The position numbers and the translations under genes are program-made. From JADLGL01 sp963732865 (lineage in GTDB: Bacteria; Pseudomonadota; Alphaproteobacteria; Rhizobiales; Kaistiaceae), in NCBI GenBank assembly GCA_963732865.1, contig CAVTBC010000003.1:1-64000 (forward strand): a stretch of 64,000 nt of DNA, in the 5' to 3' direction. Under the pieces are notes generated by a model. It had not been told where the DNA came from, searched no databases, and saw only the letters and a list, made by a program, of their open reading frames with translations. Within the stretch, counting starts at the first letter, position 1. Each line of letters begins with the position of its first letter. This document shows, piece after piece, positions 19,433 through 28,280 of the stretch.

Positions 19433-20452
19433 ATGTTCTTGCGTACGAGTTTTGCCGTCGTTCTGCTGTTCGCCGCGATTGCCGCGACGGCGACGCCGGT
19501 CGCTGCCCAGCAGCAGCAGATCTGCCTGACCCTCGAGTCTCAGTTGGCGGCCCTGGAAAGGCAGAACCCCCAGACCGTCTATCAGAACCTGCAGGCGCAA
19601 TATTCACAGGCGCAACAGGCCTATAACGCGACCTATGCCCAGGCCCAGCAGATGGGCTGCATCCGCCTCTTCCAGTTCAACGTGCCGGCGGCCTGTTCGG
19701 GCATCCTGGCGCAGGTGGACAGCCAGCAGGCGCTTATGCGCCAGTTGCAGCAGCAATTGCAGGCCAACAATCCGAACCAGAACACCGCCGCCCGCACCAA
19801 CATCCTGCAGGCGCTGGCCGCCAACAATTGCGGGCCGCAATATGCCCCTTACGCCAACCGGACCGGCGGCGGACTGCTTGATCGTATCTTTGGCCTGCCG
19901 CAGAACGGCGCGGTGGGCGACGCGTTGGTGCCGCTAGTGACGACCTACCGGACGATCTGCGTTCGGGGGTGCGACGGATATTATTTCCCGATCAGCTTCT
20001 CGACGACGCCCGCGCATTTCGAGACGGACCAGCAAATCTGTCAGGCGCAGTGCCCAGGGGCGACGCTGTATTATTACGAAAATCCCGGGGCAACGGTTGA
20101 GACCGCGGTATCGGTGACCGGCCAACCGATCACGGCGATGTCGCACGCCTTTGCCTTCCGGCTCGCCTATTATCCCGATTGCCGCTGCCAGCCCCTCACG
20201 CCAATCCCGACGACGACAACCTACACGCCGCTGACCGAGCAAGCGACGCAGGTCATCGCGGCTGCGCGGCCATCAATACCGCTGCCCGTGCCGCGGCCCG
20301 ATCCCAGCGAGGATCCGGAAACGATCGCCAACCGGCTCGGCGGCTTCACACCCGGCGCCTTCACCATGACGGATGTCGATGCGACCGCGACGATGATGGT
20401 TACGGATGACGGGATGCGGCTAATCGGTCCAGCGTATTTGTACGCCCAATAA
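19433..20452 (+). CDS. DUF2865 secreted protein
   Basis: This 339-residue protein has a signal peptide (residues 1-26, ending PVAAQQQ), a Gln-rich segment of about 80 residues that may form a coiled coil, and a Cys-containing core RTICVRGCDGYYFPISFST typical of DUF2865, a family largely limited to Hyphomicrobiales and of unknown function. Conserved cysteines (CVRGC, ICQAQC, DCRC) suggest disulfides in the periplasm. The ATG at 19433 was chosen because it gives the signal peptide; the frame is open upstream. Its last 53 bases overlap the 3' end of gltX on the other strand. Confidence 0.8.
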   Translation: MFLRTSFAVVLLFAAIAATATPVAAQQQQICLTLESQLAALERQNPQTVYQNLQAQYSQAQQAYNATYAQAQQMGCIRLFQFNVPAACSGILAQVDSQQALMRQLQQQLQANNPNQNTAARTNILQALAANNCGPQYAPYANRTGGGLLDRIFGLPQNGAVGDALVPLVTTYRTICVRGCDGYYFPISFSTTPAHFETDQQICQAQCPGATLYYYENPGATVETAVSVTGQPITAMSHAFAFRLAYYPDCRCQPLTPIPTTTTYTPLTEQATQVIAAARPSIPLPVPRPDPSEDPETIANRLGGFTPGAFTMTDVDATATMMVTDDGMRLIGPAYLYAQ

Positions 20453-21758
20453 GCGGCAGGAGACCGGCAAGCTCGGGGCCATGGTCAAAGCCGGTCAGGG
20501 CCTTGCGGAGCGGCATGAACAAGGCCCTCCCCTTGCGCCCGGTGGCGGCCTTGATTGCCTCGACCCAGCGCCCGAAGGTCAGCCCGTCCCACGGTTCCTC
20601 GGGCAGAAGGCCGATAGAGGCGGCGATGAAATCGCGATCCTCGGCAAGATCGGCCGGCGTTTCGATCGGACCGGCGACGACGCTCCACCAAGCGGCAGCG
20701 TCGGCAAGCCTGGTGCAGTTGGCCCGGACGGCCAGCCAGAACGCCTCGCCACCACCGACGCCCAAGGCCGCAAGGCGTTCGGCGGCATCGGCGAACGACA
20801 TGTTGTGCAGCATCCGAGCGTTCAGCGAATCAAGTTCGGCCAGGTCGAAGCGCGCCGGGGCGCGTGACACGGCGCCAGCGGAGAAGACGGCGACCAGATC
20901 ATCGAGGCTGGCATGGGGCTCGACTGCCGCCGATGTGCCGATCAAGGCGGCGAGCGTCGCCACCGCCATCGGCTCGTAGCCCGCCTCGCGCAGGCTCGCG
21001 ATCGACCGCGCCCCCGTCCGCTTCGACAGGCCCTCGCCACCGGCGGCGGTCAGGAGATTGTGGTGGCCGAAGACCGGCTCATGCGCGCCGAGGGCGTGGA
21101 AGAGATCGATCTGCACCGCGGTGTTGGTAACATGGTCTTCGCCGCGAATGATGTGGCTGATCGCCTTGTCGATGTCGTCGACCACGGAAGGAAGCGTGTA
21201 GAGAAAGCTGTCATCTTCGCGGACCAGCACCGGGTCGGATAGCGACCGTAGATCGATCCGCTGATGGCCGCGGAACAAATCGTCCCAAGCGACTTCGGCG
21301 CCGGCAGTATCGCTGAGCAGGAATCGCCAATGCGGCCTCCGGCCTTCGGCGATCAACGCATTGCGTTCGGCCTCCGACAGCTTCAGCGCCGCACGATCAT
21401 AGACGGGCGGCAATCCGCGGCGCCGCTGGCGCAGGCGCTTGAACTCCAGTTCCTCTGGCGTCTCGAAGCAGGGATAGAGCCTGCCTTCGCGCTGCAGCCG
21501 CTCGGCCGCCCCGCGATAGACGTCGATTCGGTCCGACTGGCGGAAGATTTCGTCCGGCTCGATGCCGATCCAACGCAAATCGGCATGAATGGCGTCAGCA
21601 AATTCAGGGCGTGACCGTTCTGCATCAGTGTCATCGAAGCGGAGCAGAAACTGGCCGTTTTCCTTGGCGGCAATAAGCCAATTGAACAGCGCCGTGCGCA
21701 GATTGCCGACGTGGATCAGTCCAGTGGGGGACGGTGCAAAGCGAAGTCGCGCTGTCAT
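20400..21758 (-). CDS. gltX: Glutamyl-tRNA synthetase
   Basis: GltX charges tRNA-Glu (and in many bacteria also tRNA-Gln for later amidation). The protein has 452 residues. The HIGH region reads PTGLIHVGN, and the KMSKS region is EGLSKRTG. Alphaproteobacteria commonly encode two GltX proteins; the sequence looks like the shorter type, but whether it charges Glu or Gln tRNA cannot be decided here. The 3' end overlaps the convergent DUF2865 gene. Confidence 0.93.
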   Translation of the reverse strand: MTARLRFAPSPTGLIHVGNLRTALFNWLIAAKENGQFLLRFDDTDAERSRPEFADAIHADLRWIGIEPDEIFRQSDRIDVYRGAAERLQREGRLYPCFETPEELEFKRLRQRRRGLPPVYDRAALKLSEAERNALIAEGRRPHWRFLLSDTAGAEVAWDDLFRGHQRIDLRSLSDPVLVREDDSFLYTLPSVVDDIDKAISHIIRGEDHVTNTAVQIDLFHALGAHEPVFGHHNLLTAAGGEGLSKRTGARSIASLREAGYEPMAVATLAALIGTSAAVEPHASLDDLVAVFSAGAVSRAPARFDLAELDSLNARMLHNMSFADAAERLAALGVGGGEAFWLAVRANCTRLADAAAWWSVVAGPIETPADLAEDRDFIAASIGLLPEEPWDGLTFGRWVEAIKAATGRKGRALFMPLRKALTGFDHGPELAGLLPLIGRTNTLDRLAASRHP

Positions 21759-21897
21759 AGTTTTTGCGTAAACGGAGCGTTAACGGGGGGCAATCAAACT
21801 TGTGTGCGAGCGTTGGCGACCAACTATCGGTTACCCGGACCGATTCGGCTTTGGGGCGCTGGCAAGGACTGTTTGATGGGCGGCATTGGGGTCATTT

Positions 21898-22572
21898 ATG
21901 GCGCAAGGGGCAACGGTCGATAATTCGGCATCTGAACTAGCAGGTCTGACGCGGCGTGGGTTGCTAATCGGCTTACCGCTGACTCTGGCGGCCTGCCAGA
22001 CCATCGGCAACGCTTCGCTTAATAGCCCGAACATCATCTATGCGGCGGTCACAACCGAGCCGTTCCCGGTCCCTGCCGTCGATCTATCGCAGATCAATCC
22101 GGCCTTTTATCGGCGCACCGTTCCGGTTCCGGGCCACATTCCGAACAATCCCGGCGAGATCGTCGTCGATCCGTTCAACCGCTACCTCTTCCTCGTTCTA
22201 GCGGACAATATGTGCATCCAATATGGCTGCGGTGTGGGCCGTGAGGGTTTCGGCTGGTCGGGCAACGCTCATGTCGGCCGCAAGGCGGAATGGCCAACAT
22301 GGACCCCGCCGGCAGAGATGGTGGCGCGCGACCCGCAGGCGCGGCCATGGGCCGGCGGCATGCCGGGCGGCGAGAACAATCCCCTCGGCGCTCGGGCGCT
22401 CTATCTCTATCAGGGCTACGCCGACACGCTCTACCGCATCCACGGTACCAACCAGCCCTGGAGCATCGGCCTTGCCATGTCGTCCGGCTGCATTCGCCTC
22501 CTCAACCAGGACATCCTGCACCTGTACAGCCTCGTGCCGGTCGGCACGAAGGTGACGGTGCTGCAGGCCTGA
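21898..22572 (+). CDS. L,D-transpeptidase lipoprotein (YkuD)
   Basis: This is a YkuD-type L,D-transpeptidase of 224 residues that forms 3-3 peptidoglycan cross-links or attaches proteins to the wall. The catalytic region holds His182 in IHGTNQP and the nucleophile Cys198 in SSGCIRLLNQD. The N-terminus has RRGLLIGLPLTLAAC, a twin-arginine-like, lipobox-containing signal with lipidated Cys33 predicted. ATG at 21898 was preferred over a TTG four codons upstream. The stop abuts the convergent nadE stop. Confidence 0.9.
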   Translation: MAQGATVDNSASELAGLTRRGLLIGLPLTLAACQTIGNASLNSPNIIYAAVTTEPFPVPAVDLSQINPAFYRRTVPVPGHIPNNPGEIVVDPFNRYLFLVLADNMCIQYGCGVGREGFGWSGNAHVGRKAEWPTWTPPAEMVARDPQARPWAGGMPGGENNPLGARALYLYQGYADTLYRIHGTNQPWSIGLAMSSGCIRLLNQDILHLYSLVPVGTKVTVLQA

Positions 22573-24237
22573 TCAGGCTTCGACGAAGCTGTTGGTGATC
22601 GGGTAGCGCCGCCCGCGGCCGAAATTCCGTTCGGTCAGGTTGACGCCCGGCGGCGCCTGCCGGCGCTTGTATTCGGCGATCGCAACCATCCCGGCAACGC
22701 GGTGGACGACGGCCGGATCTTGGCCTTTGGCGATGATCTCCTTGAGGCTGCGCTCATTCTCGATAAGGTCGGCAAGGATCGCATCCAGCGTGTCATAGGG
22801 CGGCAGGCTGTCCTGATCGGTCTGGTTGTCGCGAAGCTCCGCCGTCGGCGCCTTGGTGATGATCGCTTCCGGGATCACCTCGCCGGCAGGCCCCTTGAGG
22901 CCCGACGGCTGGTTGCCGTTGCGCCAGCGCGCCAGGCGATAGATCTCGGTCTTGTAGAGGTCCTTCAGCGGATTGAAACCGCCATTCATGTCGCCATAAA
23001 GCGTGGCATAGCCGACCGACACTTCCGACTTGTTGCCGGTCGTGACGAGCATCTCGCCGAACTTGTTGGAGATCGCCATCAGGATCACGCCGCGCGCCCG
23101 GGCCTGCAGGTTCTCTTCCGTCGCGTCTCGCTCCCGCCCGGCGAACAATGGCGCCAGAACATCCTTGAAGGCTTCGACCGGCGCGGCAATCGGGATGATG
23201 TCGTAGCGGCAGCCCAGCGCTTCGGCGCAGGCGGCAGCGTCCGTGCGGCTCGCTTCCGAGGTGAAGCGGTAGGGGAGCATGACGCAGCGGACATTGTCGG
23301 CGCCCAGCGCGTCGACGGCCATTGCCGCGGTGACGGCGGAATCGATGCCGCCCGACAGGCCAATCACCACCTTGGCGAAGCCGTTCTTGCCGACATAGTC
23401 GCGCAGGCCGGTGACACAGGCCCGCCAGTCCGCTTCCTGCAGACCGAGGGGCGCCGCTTCGGGACCGCCGCCAAGGACCAGCCCCGCCGGGGTCCGTTCC
23501 AGCGAAATTGATTCAACCGTCTCCTCGAACCAGTTGAATTGGAACGCGAGTTCTCCGGCCCGATCGACGCCGAAGGATCCGCCATCGAACGCCAGTTCGT
23601 CTTGGCCGCCAACCATGTTCAGGTAAATCACCGGGCAATTGGCGGCCTGCGCCGCGACCCGCGCCACCGCGAGCCGGCGTTCCGCCTTGTGGTGCCAATA
23701 GGGCGAGCCGTGGATGCTGATGAGGATTTCGGCGCCCGCCTCGCCGACCTGCCGGCAGAAACTTTCCGACCACAGATCTTCGCAGACCGGCAGCCCGAGA
23801 CGAACGCCGCGAAAAGACACCGGGGCGGGCGGCGGGCCGACGGCGAAGACCCGCTTCTCGTCGAAGACCCCATAGTTCGGCAGCTCGACCTTGTGGCGGA
23901 TAGCGGCGATCGCACCGCCATCGAGCAGCAGGGCGGAATTGTAGAGGCCACCATCCTCGTGCCAGGGCGCGCCGATCAGCACGGCGGGACCGCCATCGGC
24001 GGTATCGGCAGCGAGAGCTTCGACGGCTTCGCGGCACGCCGCGACGAAGGCCGGGCGAAGGACCAGGTCTTCCGGCGGATAGCCGGACATGAACAACTCG
24101 GGGAAGACGATCAGGTCCGCCGAAACGGCGGCCGGGCCCCGCCTCGCCTTGCGGGCGCGGTCAAGATTGCCGGCGACATCGCCGACGATCGGATTGAGCT
24201 GCGCAAGGGCGAAGCGAAGGGATCTGGAGTTGGTCAT
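22573..24237 (-). CDS. nadE: Glutamine-dependent NAD+ synthase
   Basis: This 554-residue two-domain enzyme makes NAD+ from nicotinate adenine dinucleotide. The N-terminal nitrilase-type glutaminase has the triad Glu47, Lys116 and Cys152 (LPVCEDLW), which supplies ammonia. The C-terminal synthetase has the P-loop SGGIDS at 295-300 and the LLVTTGNKSE-like segment. The terminal region TERNFGRGRRYPITN is typical. The two 3' ends with the L,D-transpeptidase gene meet in a GCCTGATCAGGC palindrome that contains both stops. Confidence 0.94.
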   Translation of the reverse strand: MTNSRSLRFALAQLNPIVGDVAGNLDRARKARRGPAAVSADLIVFPELFMSGYPPEDLVLRPAFVAACREAVEALAADTADGGPAVLIGAPWHEDGGLYNSALLLDGGAIAAIRHKVELPNYGVFDEKRVFAVGPPPAPVSFRGVRLGLPVCEDLWSESFCRQVGEAGAEILISIHGSPYWHHKAERRLAVARVAAQAANCPVIYLNMVGGQDELAFDGGSFGVDRAGELAFQFNWFEETVESISLERTPAGLVLGGGPEAAPLGLQEADWRACVTGLRDYVGKNGFAKVVIGLSGGIDSAVTAAMAVDALGADNVRCVMLPYRFTSEASRTDAAACAEALGCRYDIIPIAAPVEAFKDVLAPLFAGRERDATEENLQARARGVILMAISNKFGEMLVTTGNKSEVSVGYATLYGDMNGGFNPLKDLYKTEIYRLARWRNGNQPSGLKGPAGEVIPEAIITKAPTAELRDNQTDQDSLPPYDTLDAILADLIENERSLKEIIAKGQDPAVVHRVAGMVAIAEYKRRQAPPGVNLTERNFGRGRRYPITNSFVEA

Positions 24238-24275
24238 CGCCGGCCCGCCTTAGCGCGCCGGCGACGAAGCCGCAA

Positions 24276-24836
24276 TTATGCGCCGGTCGAGGCCGGCATG
24301 GTCGGGCCGGGCACGAAGGTCATGGCGAGGCCGTTCATGCAGTGCCGCTTGCCGGTCGGCGGCGGGCCGTCATTAAAGATATGGCCAAGATGGCCACCGC
24401 AGCGGCGGCAGTGCTCCTCAACGCGGATCATGCCCAGCGTGGCGTCGGTCTTCGTCCGGGTGGCGTTGTCGAGCGCCTGCCAGAAACTCGGCCAGCCCGT
24501 GTGGGAATCGTATTTGGTGTCGGAGGAGAAGAGCGGCAAATCGCAACCGGCGCAGAGGAAAAGGCCGGCGCGCTCCTCGTGCAGGAGTGGGCTGGTCTCG
24601 CCGAGAAGGGTGTTAGTGCCGGGATACTCCGTCGCCTCATAACGCAGGATGGCGAACTGCGCCGGGGTCAGGAGCGCCCGCCATTCGTCCTCCGTGTGCA
24701 CGACTTCATAGACACCGTCGCTCGCGGGCGGATCGCCCGTCGCCTGGGCGAATACACGACCGACCGTCCCGAAGGCGAGCGCGGCAGCGCCGGCACCGAC
24801 GGTCGAGGACATCAGGAATGCGCGTCTGCTGATCAT
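24276..24836 (-). CDS. msrB: Periplasmic methionine-(R)-sulfoxide reductase
   Basis: MsrB reduces methionine-R-sulfoxide in proteins. This 186-residue form has an N-terminal SRRAFLMSS twin-arginine signal, which suggests export in folded form to the periplasm. Zinc-site cysteines are at 95, 98, 143 and 146, and the catalytic cysteine is Cys166 in RHCMNGLAM. The histidine-rich GGHLGHIFNDG motif is intact. Most MsrB proteins are cytoplasmic, so an exported one implies defence of envelope proteins against oxidants. Confidence 0.9.
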   Translation of the reverse strand: MISRRAFLMSSTVGAGAAALAFGTVGRVFAQATGDPPASDGVYEVVHTEDEWRALLTPAQFAILRYEATEYPGTNTLLGETSPLLHEERAGLFLCAGCDLPLFSSDTKYDSHTGWPSFWQALDNATRTKTDATLGMIRVEEHCRRCGGHLGHIFNDGPPPTGKRHCMNGLAMTFVPGPTMPASTGA

Positions 24837-24996
24837 GGGGGACTCCGAAAGCTGTCAACGCAGGGAATACGCATGACAATCAGTTTCGGTTTCGGAGTTG
24901 GCGGTGGTTTCTGTCCTTTGCAAAACAAAGCGCCGTGAGCGGAACGCAAAGCGCAGGAAACGCTGGGGGTTCCGGCCCGTTCAACTGATCGTCAAG

Positions 24997-25296
24997 TCAG
25001 AATGACTTCGGCCGATTGACCAGCCTGGTGTCGCCCAGCTGTTCGCGCAGCATTGCCTCATAGCGTTTCAGCATCTGGGCAATGAAGCCTTCCTCGTCGA
25101 CTTTCTTCGGGCTGTTCTGCCAGGTGAAGACCCCATAGCGGGCGGTGCCGTAGAGGAAGGCAAGCGCGACGGCGTCCTTCCTCATCTCAAGCGACGAATG
25201 GTTGGCGAAGCCGATCACCTTGTCGGCCAACTCGAGAAACCGCTCTGTATTGACCCCAACGTCCTTGGCCGTGCTTTCCGCTACTGCTTTGCTCAT
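24997..25296 (-). CDS. DUF3144-like small protein
   Basis: This is a 99-residue protein. The stretch RFLELADKVIGFAN, with LEMRKDAVALAFLYGTARY and the C-terminal MLREQLGD, matches the pattern of DUF3144 proteins, whose function is unknown. ATG at 25296 has a plausible GAGAGAAAC ribosome-binding region. It starts 20 bases after the DMT transporter gene ends, on the same strand. Confidence 0.7.
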   Translation of the reverse strand: MSKAVAESTAKDVGVNTERFLELADKVIGFANHSSLEMRKDAVALAFLYGTARYGVFTWQNSPKKVDEEGFIAQMLKRYEAMLREQLGDTRLVNRPKSF

Positions 25297-25315
25297 TCTG
25301 TTTCTCTCCCGATAC

Positions 25316-26224
25316 TCAGGGCCCTGCCCCACCGATTGACGGCTCTCGCCTAAACATTCCCCCCGCAAGCTTCTGCTCGCGGTACAGTGCATAGCCGCCG
25401 CTGCCGACGATAAGGACGGCACCAATCCCAGTCAGCAGATCGGGGCGGCTTCCCCAAATCAATAGTTCGAGCAGAATCGCCCAAACCACGTTGGTGTAGT
25501 TGAACGGAGCCGTCACGCTGACCGGCGCGCTCCGCAATGCGATAATGATGAACCAATGGCCGACCACCAGGCAAATCCCGGCGCCCGCGGTGTGGGCCAG
25601 AAGGGTCGCGCTCGGCCAGATCCAATCCTCGGCCAGGCCCAAGGCACCACCGGCCAGCATCTCGGTCGAAACGCTGACGCCGACGACCAGCAGATCCGGC
25701 ACGGCCGCGGCAAGGCGGTTGGTCGATATATCGCGCAGGGCGATGAACAGGACAGCCAGCAGGGCCAGTAGCGAATAGGGGTTAAATCCGGCCATCCCCG
25801 GCCGGATGACGATCACCACGCCGGCAAGGCCGATGACGACGGCAACCCAGCGGCGCGGACCGACATGCTCGCGCAGGAACAGGGCGGCCGCAGCTGTGAC
25901 AACCAGCGGCACAGTCTGCAGGACGATGACCCCGCTCGACAGCGGGATGTGGACCAGCGCCGTCAGGTAGATGGCGGTGGCGCCGACATCGCCGACCGTC
26001 CGCCATAGCAGCGCCCGGTCGCGAAGGGTGCGCCAATGCGCGAACTGACCCGTGGCGGCCAAGATTACGAAAACGATGATCGTCGAGAAGATGCCGCGCA
26101 GGAAGATGACTTCGCCGATCGGCAGCGCCTCGCCAGCCAGCTTCACCTGCGTGTCGTTGGTGACGAAACCGAACATCGACACGCACATCGCGGCAATGCC
26201 GAGGACTATGTTCCGCCGTGACAT
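25316..26224 (-). CDS. EamA/DMT family exporter
   Basis: This 302-residue membrane protein has ten hydrophobic helices in two EamA repeats. The features LRGIFSTIIVF, HIPLSSGVIVLQTVPL and FNYTNVVWAILLELL are typical of drug/metabolite transporters. The substrate cannot be inferred. It is followed by the DUF3144 gene on the same strand and is divergent from the DUF971 gene. Confidence 0.85.
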   Translation of the reverse strand: MSRRNIVLGIAAMCVSMFGFVTNDTQVKLAGEALPIGEVIFLRGIFSTIIVFVILAATGQFAHWRTLRDRALLWRTVGDVGATAIYLTALVHIPLSSGVIVLQTVPLVVTAAAALFLREHVGPRRWVAVVIGLAGVVIVIRPGMAGFNPYSLLALLAVLFIALRDISTNRLAAAVPDLLVVGVSVSTEMLAGGALGLAEDWIWPSATLLAHTAGAGICLVVGHWFIIIALRSAPVSVTAPFNYTNVVWAILLELLIWGSRPDLLTGIGAVLIVGSGGYALYREQKLAGGMFRREPSIGGAGP

Positions 26225-26337
26225 CCGGTTGCCGGCTTTCGCTTCGAATTGAGCGGCGACGGCTACGGGCCAGCGCGGCCTGCGTCAATGGGCAGCACGG
26301 CTTTGACGCCGGGCTCGGGTTCCTGTCTGTTGCGGCG

Positions 26338-26703
26338 ATGGCTGACGAAAGCAAACCCTGGCCGACGGAAATCCGCCTCGGCAAAGACAAGCGGACGCTG
26401 AGCGTCGCGTTCGACAACGGCGCCGCCTACGTCTTCGAGGCCGAGTTCCTGCGCGTCCACAGCCCCTCTGCCGAGGTCCAGGGCCACAGCCCGGAGCAGC
26501 GCCAGACCGTGCCCCGCAAGCGGCAGGTCGGCATCACCGCGATCGATCCGGTCGGCAACTACGCCGTCCGCATCACCTTCGACGACGGGCACAATACCGG
26601 CCTTTACAGCTGGGACTATTTCCGCACGCTTGGCGCGAACCAAGACGCGCTTTGGGCCGCCTATCTCAGCGACCTCGCCGCGAAAGGGCTTGGACGGGAC
26701 TAA
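26338..26703 (+). CDS. DUF971 protein
   Basis: This is a 121-residue DUF971 domain, the same fold as the N-terminal domain of gamma-butyrobetaine hydroxylase, often linked to iron-sulfur or ApbC-type proteins. The motifs are ITAIDPVGNYAVRITFDDGHNTGLYSWDYF, cut here to key parts: PVGNYAVRI and HNTGLYSWDYF. ATG at 26338 is the first start that aligns with the family. It ends 9 bases from the convergent 2OG oxygenase gene. Confidence 0.82.
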   Translation: MADESKPWPTEIRLGKDKRTLSVAFDNGAAYVFEAEFLRVHSPSAEVQGHSPEQRQTVPRKRQVGITAIDPVGNYAVRITFDDGHNTGLYSWDYFRTLGANQDALWAAYLSDLAAKGLGRD

Positions 26704-26711
26704 GGCGCGGC

Positions 26712-27326
26712 CTAGCTCGGCTGACCCATCGGCGTCGCCCAGCCGGTGAGGATGTATTTCTCGTGGGTCTGGCTGATCTGGCCGCGATGCGGGTAGCAGA
26801 AGTTTGCGGGGAACATCAAAACCTTCCCCTTCTTCGCTTCGCAGATGTAGTCCTCGCCCATGAACTCGGTGCCGCCGCCGGGGACGTCGTTGAGATAAAG
26901 CAGGAAGACGAGGTGGCGGTTAACGGTATTGCCCGTCGCGTCACAGTGCCAGGCTTTGAACCCGCCGCCGGGCTTATAGTACTGGAAATGCGGGAGATAT
27001 TTGAACCCGATCTCTTGCCGCCAAGACGCATCGACATCGTCGTAATAGCGCGGAATGAAATCGACGAACTGCTGCATCACCGAATTGTAGCCGGAAGCAT
27101 CGGGCGTCGGCAGTTCGGGGTGATTGGCGGGAAGCTGCTCGACTGAGAAGTCCTCGCTGTCCTTGACTGCTTTGTTGACCTGATAGTTGCCGGTGCGCCC
27201 CGGGCCGGTGAAGCCCAGCCGCCGCACCGCGTGAAAGAAGTCAATCAACTTGTCGCAGACGTCGATGTCGCTGACGTAATATTCGCGGACGAAATGCAAA
27301 TGCATGTTGCGTTTGACATTGTCCAT
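26712..27326 (-). CDS. 2OG-Fe(II) oxygenase
   Basis: This is a 204-residue double-stranded beta-helix oxygenase. The iron triad is visible as His127 and Asp129 in AWHCDATG and His180 in CYPHRG; Lys190 in KYILTGW probably binds 2-oxoglutarate. The family resembles bacterial prolyl-4-hydroxylase-like and PiuC-type enzymes, but the substrate is unknown. It is convergent with DUF971, whose fold occurs as a domain of another 2OG enzyme. Confidence 0.82.
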   Translation of the reverse strand: MDNVKRNMHLHFVREYYVSDIDVCDKLIDFFHAVRRLGFTGPGRTGNYQVNKAVKDSEDFSVEQLPANHPELPTPDASGYNSVMQQFVDFIPRYYDDVDASWRQEIGFKYLPHFQYYKPGGGFKAWHCDATGNTVNRHLVFLLYLNDVPGGGTEFMGEDYICEAKKGKVLMFPANFCYPHRGQISQTHEKYILTGWATPMGQPS

Positions 27327-27450
27327 CTGCGGGTCGGCCGCGACCTTCTCCGCTGTAGCCGAATTCTGCTGAACTCATTGGACCCACTCCCTCGACCCAT
27401 TGGGCCGAGGGTACTGCATCGCCCGGCGGCGGTTCAAGGTCGGATACTGC

Positions 27451-28239
27451 CTAGCTGAAGCGGTATGCGTCCATGGCCAGGGCGCCATATTCGATGGAAG
27501 CGTGGATACGCTCACCATGGGCGCCGACGCCGGCCGCCCCCAGCGCCACGAAGAACGGCAGGAAATGATCGTCGTCGGGATGCGCCCGGGCCGCAGACGG
27601 GGCCAGTGTTTCGTAGTTCACCAACTCGTCAACGTCGCCTTCGCGCGAACGATCGGCAATCCAATCGACAAAGGTCGTCGCCCAGTCCGCCGCCGGGGCA
27701 TCGATCGGCTTCATGCCGCCACGGAACAGTTCCTCGAAATTATGGGTCATGGCACCTGTGCCGACCACGAGCACGTCCTGCTCGCGCAATGGCGCCAGCG
27801 CGCGGCCGAGCGCCAGATGATAGGCGGCGTTCTGTTCGGGCTCGATGGACAGCTGCACGACCGGGATGTCTGCTGCCGGCCACATCAGCGACAGCGGCAC
27901 CCAGGTGCCATGATCGAAGCCGCGCTCGCCGACCAAATGGGACGGCAGGCCGGCGGCGCGGATCAGGCCGGCCACTTCGACGGCCAGTTCGGGATCGCCC
28001 GGGGCGGGATAATTGATGCGGTAAAGTTCGTCTGGGAAGCCGCCGAAATCATAGATCATCGCCGGGTGTGGGTCGGCAACCACGACCGGCTCCCGGGCCG
28101 GGAAATGCGGCGAGGCGACGACGATGGCGCGGGGCCGTTCGATCTCCTTGCCGAGTTGCTGCAGGAAGGCGCGCGCCGGCGAAGGCGTAAGCGCCAGCAT
28201 CGGCGAGCCATGCGAGACGAAATAGGTGGGCTGTGTCAT
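27451..28239 (-). CDS. ygiD: Class III extradiol dioxygenase (DODA-like)
   Basis: This is a 262-residue LigB-type ring-cleaving dioxygenase, like E. coli YgiD (4,5-DOPA extradiol dioxygenase). The start MTQPTYFVSHGSP gives His10, and ASPHFPAREP gives His45, both iron or zinc ligands. A third is in GFDHGTWVPL. The natural substrate is not known. It stands alone between the 2OG oxygenase and the DAHP synthase gene. Confidence 0.87.
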   Translation of the reverse strand: MTQPTYFVSHGSPMLALTPSPARAFLQQLGKEIERPRAIVVASPHFPAREPVVVADPHPAMIYDFGGFPDELYRINYPAPGDPELAVEVAGLIRAAGLPSHLVGERGFDHGTWVPLSLMWPAADIPVVQLSIEPEQNAAYHLALGRALAPLREQDVLVVGTGAMTHNFEELFRGGMKPIDAPAADWATTFVDWIADRSREGDVDELVNYETLAPSAARAHPDDDHFLPFFVALGAAGVGAHGERIHASIEYGALAMDAYRFS

Positions 28240-28280
28240 GCCGGCTCAGATGCTCACGGACGTGCGCGCTTTCAAGCCGG

